A stretch of 64,000 nt of DNA from Conus ventricosus (lineage: Eukaryota; Mollusca; Gastropoda; Neogastropoda; Conidae): contig CM031595.1 in assembly GCA_018398815.1 (NCBI GenBank), positions 143,484,194 to 143,548,193 of the forward strand. Direction: 5' to 3'. Position numbers and translations under genes: made by a program. Below are positions 13,703-27,700 of the stretch, in pieces (positions within the stretch are counted from its first letter, which is position 1; every line of letters begins with the position of its first letter). A model generated the notes under the pieces. It was not told the DNA's origin. It did not search any database and saw nothing but the letters and a program-made list of their open reading frames with translations.

Positions 13703-16261
13703 TGCGTTTTGTGTGTGTGTGTGTGCGTTTTGTGTGTGTGTGTGTATTGTGTGTGTGTGTGTATGCGTGCGTGTGTTGTGTGTGTGTGCGTGCGTTGTGT
13801 GTGTGTGTCTGTATCTGTGTGTGAGAGAGACGATATATGTTTCCTTACAGCCCCACAACCACTTAACACACAAGTTTTGAAGAACTTACATTCAGTATGC
13901 CACAAACATCTCTCTCTCTCTCTCAGCTACTGCCTCACTGACCGGTCGCAAGGTGGGCTGCAGAAGATCCAGCAGCGGGGGTAAGACGTCAAGTGCCAAG
14001 GAGCGGGGGTCGACAAACTTGCGTACAGCAGGAGTCATGTCAGCTACAAGGGAGGCCACCAGGTTGCTGATCTTTGTCAGCGTTTGCTGGATCTGAAAGC
14101 GGAGTCTTCTGGTCACTTGCACCTTCATGTCTCATCTTTAGGATTAAGAAAAAACAACAAAACAAAAATGGAAAAAAAAACCAGTAGCATACTATCAACA
14201 GGAGCAAGACATGTCAGAAAGAAGACACACCAAGAACTAACACAGCTGAAAAACTACACAGCTGAAACAGTATGCCTGTTACAGATTTTTGTCCCTAGTG
14301 GGTTCAAAAGACAGTGCACATTTTTTTCTTCCAGTCTCTCAGTTCAGAGGAAAGCAGAGATTTTTGTTGCAGTCTTTCAGTTCAAAGAAAAAAAATTAAA
14401 TTTTTCTTCCAGTCTCTCTGTTCAAAGGAGAGCAGAGATTTTTGTTGCAGTCTTTCAGTTCAAAGAAAAAATTAAATTTTTCTTCCAGTCTCTGTTCAAA
14501 GGACAACAGAGATTTTTGTTCCAGTCTTTCAGTTCAAAGAAGAAATTAACTTTTTGTTCCAGTCTCTGGGTTAAAAGGACTCCATTTTTTTCCATTCCAT
14601 GATTGGAATGCAAGGGATAACACAGTGTAGTGCAACCTCTCGATCCAAAGACAGCATAAATCTTGTTCCACTCACTTTAAATAACAACACATTTTTCTTC
14701 TATCTCATGTCCAAGAACAGCAGATACTTTTGCGCCAGTCGCTCTATTCAAAGGACTGCTGTGGTTTTTGTTGCAGTGTCTTACTTCAAAGAACAAAACA
14801 CCCTCCTGCTCTGGTCTTTTGGTTTAAATAAAGGCAGACATTAAACCTCTCAGTTCAGAGGATAGTAGGATATATGTTCAAATGTCATGGCTCAATGGAC
14901 CACAGATATTTCCTTTCATTGTACTGTTCCAAAGGTGGTATCTGGGATGAAATTGCTGATCTCAGCCCTTGGTTATTGATTCACAAGAGCCATGCCTATG
15001 AAACTCCAAACTCCTCTTTTCAGTGATATTTTGTAGTTAGATCTCCTTCTAATACGAAAGGCTCAATCCTGATTGCGGACATTTTCATGAATAACAGCAA
15101 ATGCCAGCCTGGCCTCATATATGGTGACAAAAAAAAACACAAAACATTCACCTCTGACTGACTCCAAATCTATGTCTAAAAGCACTTACGGTTCTCCCAT
15201 AAAGATAAATGATAAGAGCATTACCATTTTCTCATATTTATTTATTTACCTCACAAAGAACTACCAAATTAATTTTCTAGTCAAGCACCAGACAAATTTC
15301 ATGATTTTTTTTTGGTCAAACCTGCAAGAGAAAATCGCTCTGAATTCTGTTCAAAATCTGGATGTGGAGTAGTTTGCTGTGTATGTGTCTGTGTGTTGCT
15401 GACAATCATAAGTGTTCACTGTGGTAATTTTCATTTTAAAAAACCAAAAAAAAAACCAGAATCGATCCATATGAAGATACTGACTCCCAATTTTTGGCCA
15501 CTTCGCATGCTGGCACGAAAGTCTAAAGCCATTCCAAACACACTCATGCACTCTACGCTGATTTCTGAGCCACAGTCATCAATCACTTCACACACCGACA
15601 CATAAATTTAAAGCCACTCTGAACACACTCGCACAGTCTACACTGCTTTCTTAGCCACAATTATCAATCCAGGAATGCCTGGCCCCCTGAATCGTTCACA
15701 ATCACACTAAATAGACTGTCCTCTATAATTGTCTGTCACTGTCACACTTATACAAGTTTCAAAATCTTTTTGTAGATCAACATGAAGCATTTTGCAAACA
15801 ACCACCATTGCTGGAGCAGACGCCTAAAAATGCTGCATTTCTGATACTAAATCTTTCCAAAGTGACACATATGGCTAGATCAGTGGATAGGCATATACAA
15901 TTTTGGGGTTTTGTTATTGTTGCTGTTTTGGGGGATGGGGATGGGGTCACTTCTTATTCATACAGCCCAACTGACAATATAGGGCCTTTTTCAGGAATCT
16001 CAAACTCAAGAAACTAATTTCTGAAGAAAAAAGTCAAACCTGAATTAAAAAAATACATCTTGAAAAAGAAACAAACAACACAGTATACTCAAAAAAGAAC
16101 TTTTCCAGATAAATGTTTTTATCCTATACAGATTTGTATATTTTGTTTATGGGTTCATATCAGATTCATATCATTTCGGTATCAGAGAGTTACTGTTAAT
16201 GGGTGCAATGGTAAAAACTGGTAAAAAAAAACAGAAAATTGAGTTCCAGGGCCATTTTCTA

Positions 16262-16321
<60 letters not shown>

Positions 16322-16333
16322 TGATGTGGAGTG

Positions 16334-16364
<31 letters not shown>

Positions 16365-17380
16365 TGTTGTGTTTTAAATGATGGAATGCCAGTTTCTGGC
16401 AATTTCAAGAACAGATATTTCCATCAGGAACGGAAAGAAGTTGCACCCATCAAGTAACGTATGAGAAAGTGACCTAGTATACACATTTGTACCACAAAGA
16501 AAAAAGAAAAAAAGAAGAAAGCGGTGAAAACCACACCTCAAACTGGACATGAGGAAAGGTGATGCGTGGAGGCACGAAGGCGGCATACACCAAATGAAAG
16601 ACGACAGGTAGGAAGGGGAACATACTTCATCAGACTGTAGTCTTGTTTGTGCACCGTGTACTGGGAAATCTCGTCCACGAAACACAGCCACTCCACCGAT
16701 AAATTCAACTGTCAATCATAAACAGACATCCACCGATAAATTCAACTGTCAATCATAAACAGACATCCACAGAGAAATTAAGCTGTCAATCATAAACACA
16801 GCCACTCCACGATAAATTCAGCCGTCAATCATAAACACAGCCACTCCATCGATAAATTCAGCTATCAATCATGAACACAGCCACTCAACCAATAAATTGA
16901 GCTGTCAATCATAAACACAGCCACTCCACTTATACATTATTTATCAATCATAAACAGACATCCACTGATAAATTTGGCTGTCAACCATAAACACAGCCAC
17001 TCAACCAATAAATTCAGATGTCAACCTTAAACACAAACTGAGACATCCACTTATAAATTCTGCTGTTATAAAGATATCCGTCCACTGATGAATTCAGATG
17101 TAAATCAGAAACATAGCAACTCCACTGAACAAGTTCAGCTCTCAAATGTAAACACAGCCATCCAGAAATAAATACAGCTGTCAAACATAAATACAACCAC
17201 CAATCATTAGCACTCAAATACCGACACACTACCAACTAATAAATTCAGCTGTCAAACATACAGACCTATTTACCCCCTTGGCTACCCAAGTGTAATCCCA
17301 AATACTGAAAAGTGTAATCTTAGGGGGAAAAGTGTAATCGAAGGCGCGAAGCGCGAGATAGCTAGGGGGGTCCGGGGGCA

Positions 17381-17427
<47 letters not shown>

Positions 17428-17776
17428 AAAATTTTTTTGGGGGAAGCAAAATGGTGCAATCTGGTGCACATTCTAAGGTTAAATTTCATCATTATGACCA
17501 TGAAAATTCAACTCAAAATATAACAAAAACAAATTAAAACTCACCAACTGCCATTGGAACCACTTTACTTGGTCAAAGGATGTCTGCCAAGTTGGAGGAT
17601 ACCAAATAAATAATGTATTTAAAATGATAAAAACACACACACACACACACATCTGAAGTCTTCAGAAAGTCCCCTTGTGTACAAATCTGGAAGCAAATGT
17701 TCTCACACAAATACACAATCAGTCACTCTGCCAGTGCCTCCACCCCCACTGCCAAGCATGAAAAAAGAGAGGAAAA

Positions 17777-17849
<73 letters not shown>

Positions 17850-20800
17850 GTTCTCTAAGCTTTTAAAGAATTGTAGTAGGCTGATATCAGCTGAACCAAG
17901 TCCTTGTCTGACATCTCCCTGCATTCGCCTGGTTGTCCTTTTAACACCATTAGAGCTTCAGTTGTCTCTGGCAGCAGTGAAGATCTTGCTTCTGTGCAGT
18001 TTTTCCTCACCATGGAAAACACTCTCTCACAGGCAGCACTGGAACGATGAACTGCTTGTGAGAAGCCGTGCCCACATGTCTCTTACAATCGAACATTCCG
18101 ACATGTTCACAGCTGAAGTCCGACTTGCATATGCTACAATGCACATATCTCGCCCCTTTTCTTGATGGGAAAAGACAGTTATACTTGTCATGGTATACCT
18201 GGCGGTATTTTTGAGTAACTCGTGCCTTTTTTGGTTTCTCAGGAACTGTTTCTTCCGTAACACGGCAATCAGAATCGTCGTCTGTCTCATGCTGAGCACG
18301 TTTTGACGCCATCTTTGATAATGATGTCAACCCGCGAAAGTTATCTCCCTTACTAAAACGTTCAACCTCATGCCTGCCCGCAATGCTGGCTTTCGGTTAC
18401 ACTGATATGAAGGAATAACTGAACACTGTAACTTTCGCAGGCGGCACAGTGAGTGAACGGGCCATCGCGTTGTTGAACCGACGAGAATGATTGCTTTCGA
18501 AAAGTGTAGTTTTGGCGATCCGCGTGGCGGAATTTAATGTTTGAAGGCGTAATGGCGTAATTGGAGGTTTGAAATCGTGATTATTACGCCAAAGGCGTAA
18601 AGTAAACAGGTCTGAACATATACACAGACATCCACTGATTAATATAATATAGGAGTTACCTGATGAAGCACAACAAATTTGCTCATAATTTCTTCCGTCA
18701 CAATCTAAAGGTAAAATGTAGCAAACGTATTGATGCCACAGTACATTGCCACTTGGAAATAAACTCAAATATAAACAAAAAACAAACAATGAAAGCAATA
18801 AACTGCTGTATTTATCTACTGTATTTATCTACATCACTTCACTAATTAAATCATTTTCTTCCTTCCGTTCTTTACACTGGATTATTTCCCTGCTTCAGGA
18901 CACCAGAAACGGAGAGAGACATTCAAAAACCAGATCGTTACCGACACCTTTGCCCTCACCCCAACAAAAAGGGCAAAAGCACAGCGCAACCTAGGCTCTT
19001 CTCTCTGTTGGCATCCCTGTATAACCCAAACTATTCTTTCTGCTAAGAGTTGCCTTCCTTGCTTTCTGCATAGAGTCGCCTTTCCTGTATAAACCAAACC
19101 TCTTTCGGTCGACGCTAAGAATAAACGAGCATGCAGCCCTTTCTCGACATGCAAAATGTTGGCGTGTTCTCTCACCCCTTTCAGATGTGGGTCTTTGGCC
19201 TTGGCTTGCAGGTAGTTTTCAAACAGCCCCTGAATCACCCGTTCGTACTCCCCTGTCGCCTGCGCCAGGCCCAGGATGTGTTGGAACCTGCACACCACCA
19301 TCCACACTACTGAATATTATATATATATACACGGAAGAGGCGTTTTCATTGTTTCATTTTTCAGCCCAGTAAATTTGTGAATGTGCACGTGTGAATGCTT
19401 TAATGTGCAAAAACTGGGCTAATGCTTTGGAGATATACATTTCCATCAGGACACTACACTTGCCTACCAATACCCCACCCACATTTCATTTACCTTTCGT
19501 TATGTCGTGTTACAAGAAAATCGTACATCTGTGCTCACAAAGATGTTTCTACACATTTATGTTTCAATATTACAAAATCAAGCTATCTACTGGATCCAAA
19601 TTATCAGTCTCAGTATAATTTCAAGCATTCCTCTGAAAAGGATAAAGAATGTCACAGCACTGACACACTATCAGTCCACTGACCAGAACACAATCTAAAC
19701 ATACCAATACATTGCACTAACATACTAACACTGACCAAAACACAAGGTAGACATACTGACACTCTAACAGTCCCCTGACCCAAACACAATCTAGACATAC
19801 TAACACACTAACAGTCCACTTACCAAAACACAATCTAGACACACTAACAGTCCACTAACCCAAACACGATCCAGACAATGTGTGATCTCACCTCGCTGTT
19901 GGGGAGGAAGCGTTGAGCTGTAGACTGTCTGCTTTTCCCTCTGTCAGATCGTAGATGCTGATGAAGCGATTCCTGATATCAATACCACAGAAAGTGGAGA
20001 CATTAGGAAAAGTCACAAACCAACTGGGTAAACGGAACATCAGCAAAAACAATTCCACACACCAGCTGTCAGGACTGTAGATGCTGGTGGTATTAGATCA
20101 CTTCATTTTAAAGTTGCCTGTTTCAACAGTGCTACAACCAAAATCAGTATCTCCACCCACCCCCAACCTCTCTACCCCAACCCCAGATGTAGACCTGGAT
20201 GGGACTCATTAACCACATTAGTGAATAGCACATACGTAAAAAAAAAAAGAGTTGATAAAGAAAGACAGAATTTTAGTCCTGAATTTAAGTCCTGCATTTG
20301 CTCTATAATGTATTCTTATTACAGCATAAACAAATATGTAACTCTGGTTTCTATGGCAACACAGCGGCATGCACATAACTCCAAATCAGTACTGCTTGCA
20401 GACCTTATTCACCTATCACACATGGAGAAAAGAGGCACCTAGAACAAACAAAAGAAAGCTTCCCAAGTAAAAAGTAAATTCGAAGCTTGCTCATATATCC
20501 CGAGTTGACACATGCTTACAGCAACAACGGCAGAAAACACTACAATCACATTTTCAAAGTTATCAAGACTGACACATGCATTTCATCCTGTCACACAGAC
20601 TCAAGCACAGGTAACCCCAGTATGGTTGGCATAAAAAGAAATCTTAAGTAAGACAGAGAAACATGAACAGAAATAATCACCAAGGAAGTCAACTTTTGCT
20701 CCTGAGGTGAAACTATCACATCATGAACGCAAGTCCGCATTTAGCTCGGCTATTCAATACGTTTAACTCAAGATATCACGTGATACCTGAAACTGTCGAG

Positions 20801-23800
20801 ACAAATGAAACAGTTTAACCCAAGGGCAGATTTCTGTCACCAGTGCGAAACAAAACTTGAACTGGGCTACGAGTTTTGCAGATTTCATGACAAAAACAAT
20901 CTAAACAGGGCTAGCTGTTCTGCAGATTGATGGTAGGGTAAAAATACATTGAACAGAGGTCTAGAGTTCTGTATGTTTCTTGATAAGATAAAAGAGAAAC
21001 TGAAAAAGCTGAGGTGTTCTGCAGACTTCAAGGAACGTTAATCACAAACTGAACAAGGCTAAATAGATGTTTTAAATGTCATGGTCAGTGAACGACACAC
21101 TGAACCAGGCTAGGGGTTCTGCAGACTACATGGCAAGACGAAGACAAAGTGAACGCAAGGTGTGGGAACCTTTTGGGCCTGGGCATGGTGAAGATCTCCC
21201 TCCATACAGAGAACAGACTCTTGTGGCAGTCTTTCTGACCAATACTCATGGTCTGCACTGTCCGGAGAGACAGTTCCTTTTGCCGCTGACGAATGAACTG
21301 CAACACACAAAGGATTGCAGTATTCATACATTGTCCACTGAAACAGGATGGAACTGACAGAACAAAGACACTGGACCTTCAAAGGTGGAATCTGTTGGCA
21401 AAATCTAAGTCCGCCACCTCTCTGTGTTTTGTCAATTTTAGCAGAACTTATGCATCATCTTTACAAGTCACCTGCATCATTAATGTGTCATCATATAATC
21501 TATCTGCAGTGTTAATGAGTCACCATACAATCGACCTGCAGTGTTAATGTTTCATTATACAATCTTAACAGCTGTGTGAATGCTTCGTCATACAATCTAC
21601 CAGCAGTGTTAATGTTTCATTATACAATCTAACAGCTATGTGAATGCTCTGTCATACAAAATACCTGCAGTGTCAATGTTTTATAATACAGTCTAACAGC
21701 TGTGTGAATGCTTCGTCATGCAATCTACCTGCAGTGTCAATGTTTTATAATACAATCTAACAGCTGTGTGAATGCTTCGTCATACAATCTACCTGCAGTG
21801 TCAATGTTTTATAATACAATCTAACAGCTGTGTGAATGCTTCGTCATACAATCTACCTGCAGTGTCAATGTTTTATAATACAACCTTCCTGCAGACTTGA
21901 TAGGTCATCATCCAGTCTACTTGTAGAGTCAACATGTCATAAAACCTACCTGCAGCGTTAATGTGTCATTCTACAATCCACCTGCAGAGTTAATGTGACA
22001 TCACTGAGTCTATCTGCAGTGTTCTTGGATCATCAAATAGCCTACCCGCAGAGTTATCAAGTCATCATACAGTCTTCTGAAATGTTAATGTGTCATTACA
22101 CAATCTATCTGTGGGGTTAATGTGTCATCACACAGCCTACCAGCAGTGTTAATGTGTCATCAAATAGCCTATCTGTAATGTTAAAGAGTCATCATGCAAT
22201 TTACCTACAGGAGTGTCGTCATCAGTCTACCTGAAGTGTTAGATGTGTCATCATACTATATACCTGCAGAGTTAATGTGTAATTATGAAGCCTGCCCATA
22301 CTATTAACATTTTATCATACATCCTCCTTGCTGTACTAACGTATCATCATACAACCTACCTGCAGCATTAATGAGTCATCACACAACCCACCTGCAGCAT
22401 TAATGAGTCATCATACAACCCACCTGCAGCGTGTTCAAACAGGAGCGGATGTCATTGTCAGTACGCTCACACAGTGCCAGCAGAGTGTTCAGGTCAGCCT
22501 TCAGCTGTTCCTGTCTCACCACCTGCACAATGAAGACATCTTCATCACTTACTGTCATCATTATCATCACTCAGCATGTCTGTGATCGTACATCTTCCAA
22601 CCTATTATCATCACCCTATCATTTCTTTGTTTCACACCAGTGACAGATTTTGGTCTTCCGGACACAAATTTTCTAGTCATCTTGCTCTGTCCATCAAGGT
22701 TTTTTTACATTCTGCCTCTGGAGCACCCCATCCTCCACTGTACCAAGCAGGACAGCCTTGCAGACAGGCATGCCACACCCAGCAAGCTTTCAGCATTCTG
22801 TCTAAGCCCGGTCTAGAGAGTGCAAACCATAAATACATACACAAAACAGAATGCAGGGAAATGCCTAGGTAATATATACAGTATGATACAGACAAATATG
22901 GGTGAACGTTCCTCAAACAGAAATTAAGGAATCAAGCTGGGATCAAGGGATCACCCCCTCCACCTCCACTCACCTCTCTTCCTGGCAGCGAAAATTTTGA
23001 AGTTATGTATTGGGATATATCCCTGAACAGAGACAGCAGTTTGAAACACTGCTGTTCAGCACATATTGTAACCTTTTACTCATCAATGTAGCAAAATCCT
23101 TTTACTAGTGTTCTAGGCACAAAGTTTATCCACCAGCTGGGCAGAACTACTTTACTGTCCACAAGTCAGGCCAATAATCACCCAAAGAACAGCTGCCAAC
23201 CTTCAGCAGTTACCTCTGAGCAAGCCAGGGAAGGCAGGAGGGAGTCTGGCTTTCAAATAAACCAGTCAACAGAAAAACTGGCAAAGGCAAGAGGGAGTCT
23301 GGCTTTCAAATGTACCAGTCAACAGAAAAACTGACAAAGGCTGGAGGTAGTCTGGCTTTCAAATGTACCAGTCAACAGAAAAACTGCAAAGGCTGGAGGT
23401 AGTCTGGCTTTCAAAATGTACCAGTCAACAGAAAAACTGACAAAGGCTGGAGGTAGTCTGGCAAAGCGCTTTCAAATGTACCAGTCAACAGAAAAACTGG
23501 CAAAGGCAAGAGGGAGTCTGGCTTTCAAATGTACCAGTCAACAGAAAAACTGACAAAGGCTGGAGGTAGTCTGGCTTTCAAATGTACCAGTCAACAGAAA
23601 AACTGGCAAAGGCAAGAGGGAGTCTGGCTTTCAAATGTACCAGTCAACAGAAAAACTGACAAAGGCTGGAGTAGTCTGGCTTTCAAATGTACCAGTCAAC
23701 AGAAAAACCGGCAAAGGCAAGAGGGAGTCTGGCTTTCAAATGTACCAGTCAACAAAAAAACTGGCAAAGGCAAGAGGGAGTCTGGCTTTCAAATGAACCA

Positions 23801-24711
23801 GTCAACAGAAAAACTGACAATGGCAGGAGGGAGTCTGGCTTTCAAATGTACCAGTCAACAGAAAAACAGGCAAAGGCAAGAGGGAGTCTGGCTTTTAAAT
23901 AAATGCAGTCGATAAATAAACTGGCCAATTAAATGCATCTCCCATTTCATGAAGTTCCTTGCAGAGGTAGTGGATTAATTCAGATTTATTTTGTCACATT
24001 TCACACATCATTTCTAAAGAGTGAATTACAGCCTTACAACCAGCAAACAATTTTTGAAATTCAACAATAGATAAACTGAAGGGACGCAGGTAAAGGCTGG
24101 ATGGAACAATCATCAGTTATTTCTAAACAAAAACTATATCCTTGACCCTGACCTCTGAGAGACGAGAGGCCAGCCGGCTTGGTTCGGTGGGAGGAAAACT
24201 CATGACCAGAGCTTGCTGTCGTAGTTGTCGCAAGGCAGGCGCATACCTGTCACAGTGTTAATAAGTTTGTTGTCAGTTCAGTTTTATATTGTCAACATAT
24301 GTTGTTTATACCTTTATCATCAACTAACACATATCATATGTATCTCTATTTTACTTTAATGAACCAAATCATATGTATCAAATTAAATGTATCAAAAAAG
24401 CTGTTATCACTTTTATCATCAATTCATGTTGTTTATACTTTCATGGTCAACCAACACATGTTACACGTGCTTGTACATTGCTTTAGCGTATCCAGCCATA
24501 CATATGTAAAGCTGCACTTTTTTCAACTTGTCTCACTTTCAATTTGCAACTGAACTTTGCACACAGTGTCAATGTTTCTGGCCACATACTTTAAGGACTT
24601 TATAATATAATTATGTTTTCCATTGACATATAAAGGAGCAAAAAGACTGGAGACTCAGGTAAGCCATAGAATGTACTTAAACATGTATATAAACTGACAC
24701 TAAATGTTCTG

Positions 24712-24772
<61 letters not shown>

Positions 24773-27700
24773 ACTTCCAAAACCTAGCTGAATCCCTGAT
24801 TACTGAACAGTGAACAGATGAATGCTTCGATACTGCGATCATCACTGTAAACACCACCACCTCGTGAACATTATTACCCTGCAGTCATCACTGTCAACAT
24901 CACTATTGTGTGAACATCTTTAGATTGTGATTATTACTGTAAATATCAGCATAATGTCCATGTAATTAGACTGGAATCATCACTGTAATTTTCTCCATTG
25001 TGTGAACATCTTTACACTCTGTGGATGGCATAGGGTAGTGGGGGTGGGTACCTGTAAAGTGCTTTAGAACACAGAAAGTTGTCCTTACTTCCAATAAGTG
25101 AAAATGTATATACAATTAAGACTTATGGTGCATTGATTTTAGTGCACATATGAATCCAATTCCATGTGAAGTTATTCAGATAGCTCGTCTTCTTCTCAGA
25201 CAGAATACAGTAGGGCTCCTGCATGACCTAATTGCAGTTATGGTCCTTTTCTTTTTCTTTTTTTTTCAAATTCATTCCTGTACCACTGAATCATTTATTC
25301 ACAACCTTACATTTTAGTCCATATCATGTGAACAGCACTTACACTTCACCTTCACTGCAAGGTATGCAGTCACTATCAACTGTCAAGGGTGCTGGGAAGT
25401 ATGAAAGTATTCTTTAACTATACTGGTCTCAATTAAAGATAGATTATATTCACTGATCCTTGCAGTCGCGTGTGTCACATATCTTATAGATAAAAAGAGG
25501 TGATCACATTTCAACATCTGCACAAAAAGACAAGCTGAGATTTGTGCATTGACTTATGCACATACCATTCAACTGATGTAATAAAACTCTATTTGACATT
25601 GAACTTGATTGTAGATAGGTGTACGTACAGCAGGCCTTTGATGTAAATAAATACCAAAACTGATTTAGAAACACAGGGTGCTACAGATGATGAGGCTACC
25701 ATATCAGATATTAAACAAAAAAAAACCTTTTCAGTCAAAAAAGCAGAATTGAGTCCCCCCCCCCTCCCCCCCCCCCCCCAACACTTGATATTTGTTTCCT
25801 TCATTGCAACCAAATTTCTTTCCTTCACCACACCATTTCAATATGTTTACCATTACAGATACTGGCTAATTAGAGATTTCATTCTAAACCATGACTAAAG
25901 ATGTCAATAGTCTGAGCTGACTGGTCATTGCAGATACAGATGACAGGTCTCAGCAGCATGTCCCCCTCCTTCTTCTTCTTCTTGCCCCCACCTCCACCAC
26001 CATCCGGTCTTTTCAGAATGTTCAGCAACACGTTCACTGCTGCCTGGAACAACAACCATGTTGGTCAGTCAATGTCACTCTGTCTGGTATGTCTCTCCAA
26101 ACACAGTTAGACGAATCAGAACTGCGGTGTGCGTCATGATGAACGTGATGTGGCATGGCATGGTTAGTTGATTTAGAGTGATGTGGTATGGTAAGGTGTG
26201 TCGTGGTGTAGTTCACATGGGTGATTTGAACGACAAGAACTTGCGAATACTTAAGACTGCCCCACCCCCCTCCACATCTAGCCCACCCACCCCAGCCTTC
26301 AAAGCCATCAAAAAGGTCTGATCATACTTTACTGTTTGTAAACCTAATTCTAAGAAAACAGTGCTGTCAGCCATGTGCTGGTGGAGAGGATGGGCGGCAG
26401 GAATAAGGCTCCCTGCAAAAATACCTGAACTCTTCCATTCTGTGCAATGGTATGATCTCAACACATTGAAGTTCTTCCTCTGTCCATCCATAAATCACCA
26501 TCTTTTCCTAGTACTGTCATTTACAAAAAGTCAGTCAGCCTTCATACTCACGTCCAACAAAGAAACAAACATTTGCAACGTTCTATCAGAGTTTCAATGC
26601 ACTAACATCCAAAGGAACAGGCATCTCAAACATCTTGTCTAGCATCCAATTAAAAAAAAAAAAAAGTCACAGAACCATACTTTTTGTCAGCATTTTCACT
26701 GGCTTTACATTAGCATTTAAAGTAACACACAGCTCTTAATATTTTGTCAGTATTTTCAAAGGCTTTACACCAACATCCAACAAAACACACATCTCCAATG
26801 TTCTGGCAGTATTCCAATAGCCTACACTAACATCCAACAAAGAAACACACATCTCTAATGTTCTGTCACTATCGTCGATGACTTTACACTAATGTCTAAC
26901 AAAGTAATACACACATTTCTTATGTTCTATCAGTATTGGCAATGGCTTTTTACAAACGTTCAACAAAGGAACAGACAATTCCTGTGTTTTATTAACGCCT
27001 GTTACCCGACAATATTATCAGACAGGGAAAGAAAGGCGTTTCCTGAATCTGGTTTCTGTAAGAAAGACTGTATCTTTTGCAATCTGTTGGAATAATTCTC
27101 AACAGCTCTCAACCTAATATTGGAATCTCCTAAATCAGTTCAAACTGGAACAAGAGTGGAAACAGAATGCTTTGAATGGTAGTTTGTAAATCAAGAAAAT
27201 GAAATGTTATCACTTTCTTTACAAGGATATCAAAATATGCAACAAACAAACTAAGAAAAGGGACTATCATTGGATTGACCAGGTAGCACCCTCTGGATGG
27301 GAACATCTGCTTGTACTGGCTCCACAATTAAAATTCTGTCATCAGCCGTGGGCTTCCCAGGTGATGACCTGGATTTGTTGGATCAGAGCAGCACCATGTG
27401 AAACCACCAAAGTGACTCAGCAGCAGTGCAGTGTCTTCACTGTTAGGTATAGCTTCATGCTGACATATCAACAGCTCCTTGTGAACAACCAGTAATTGTA
27501 ATGACAGGACACAGAAGGCAAGAGAGCAAGATAAAAGTTTTTGAAAGAAATCGTCGAGTTCTGACAACGTCCTCGAACATGCATTGTCAGGTACCTGTGG
27601 TGCCCCATCAATCTCATCGATGATCAGACAGTTGGGTCGTGGGTCAGCCCCATCACCGCCCTCATCTGTGTGCTGCCTCGATTTTGTTGGTGAATGCTTC

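Noticed and set aside
23529..23915. A 128-residue frame with an internal peptide repeat
   Set aside because: It is a 53-bp minisatellite. The unit is not a multiple of three, so the frame changes phase in every copy and the apparent peptide repeat cycles through frames.
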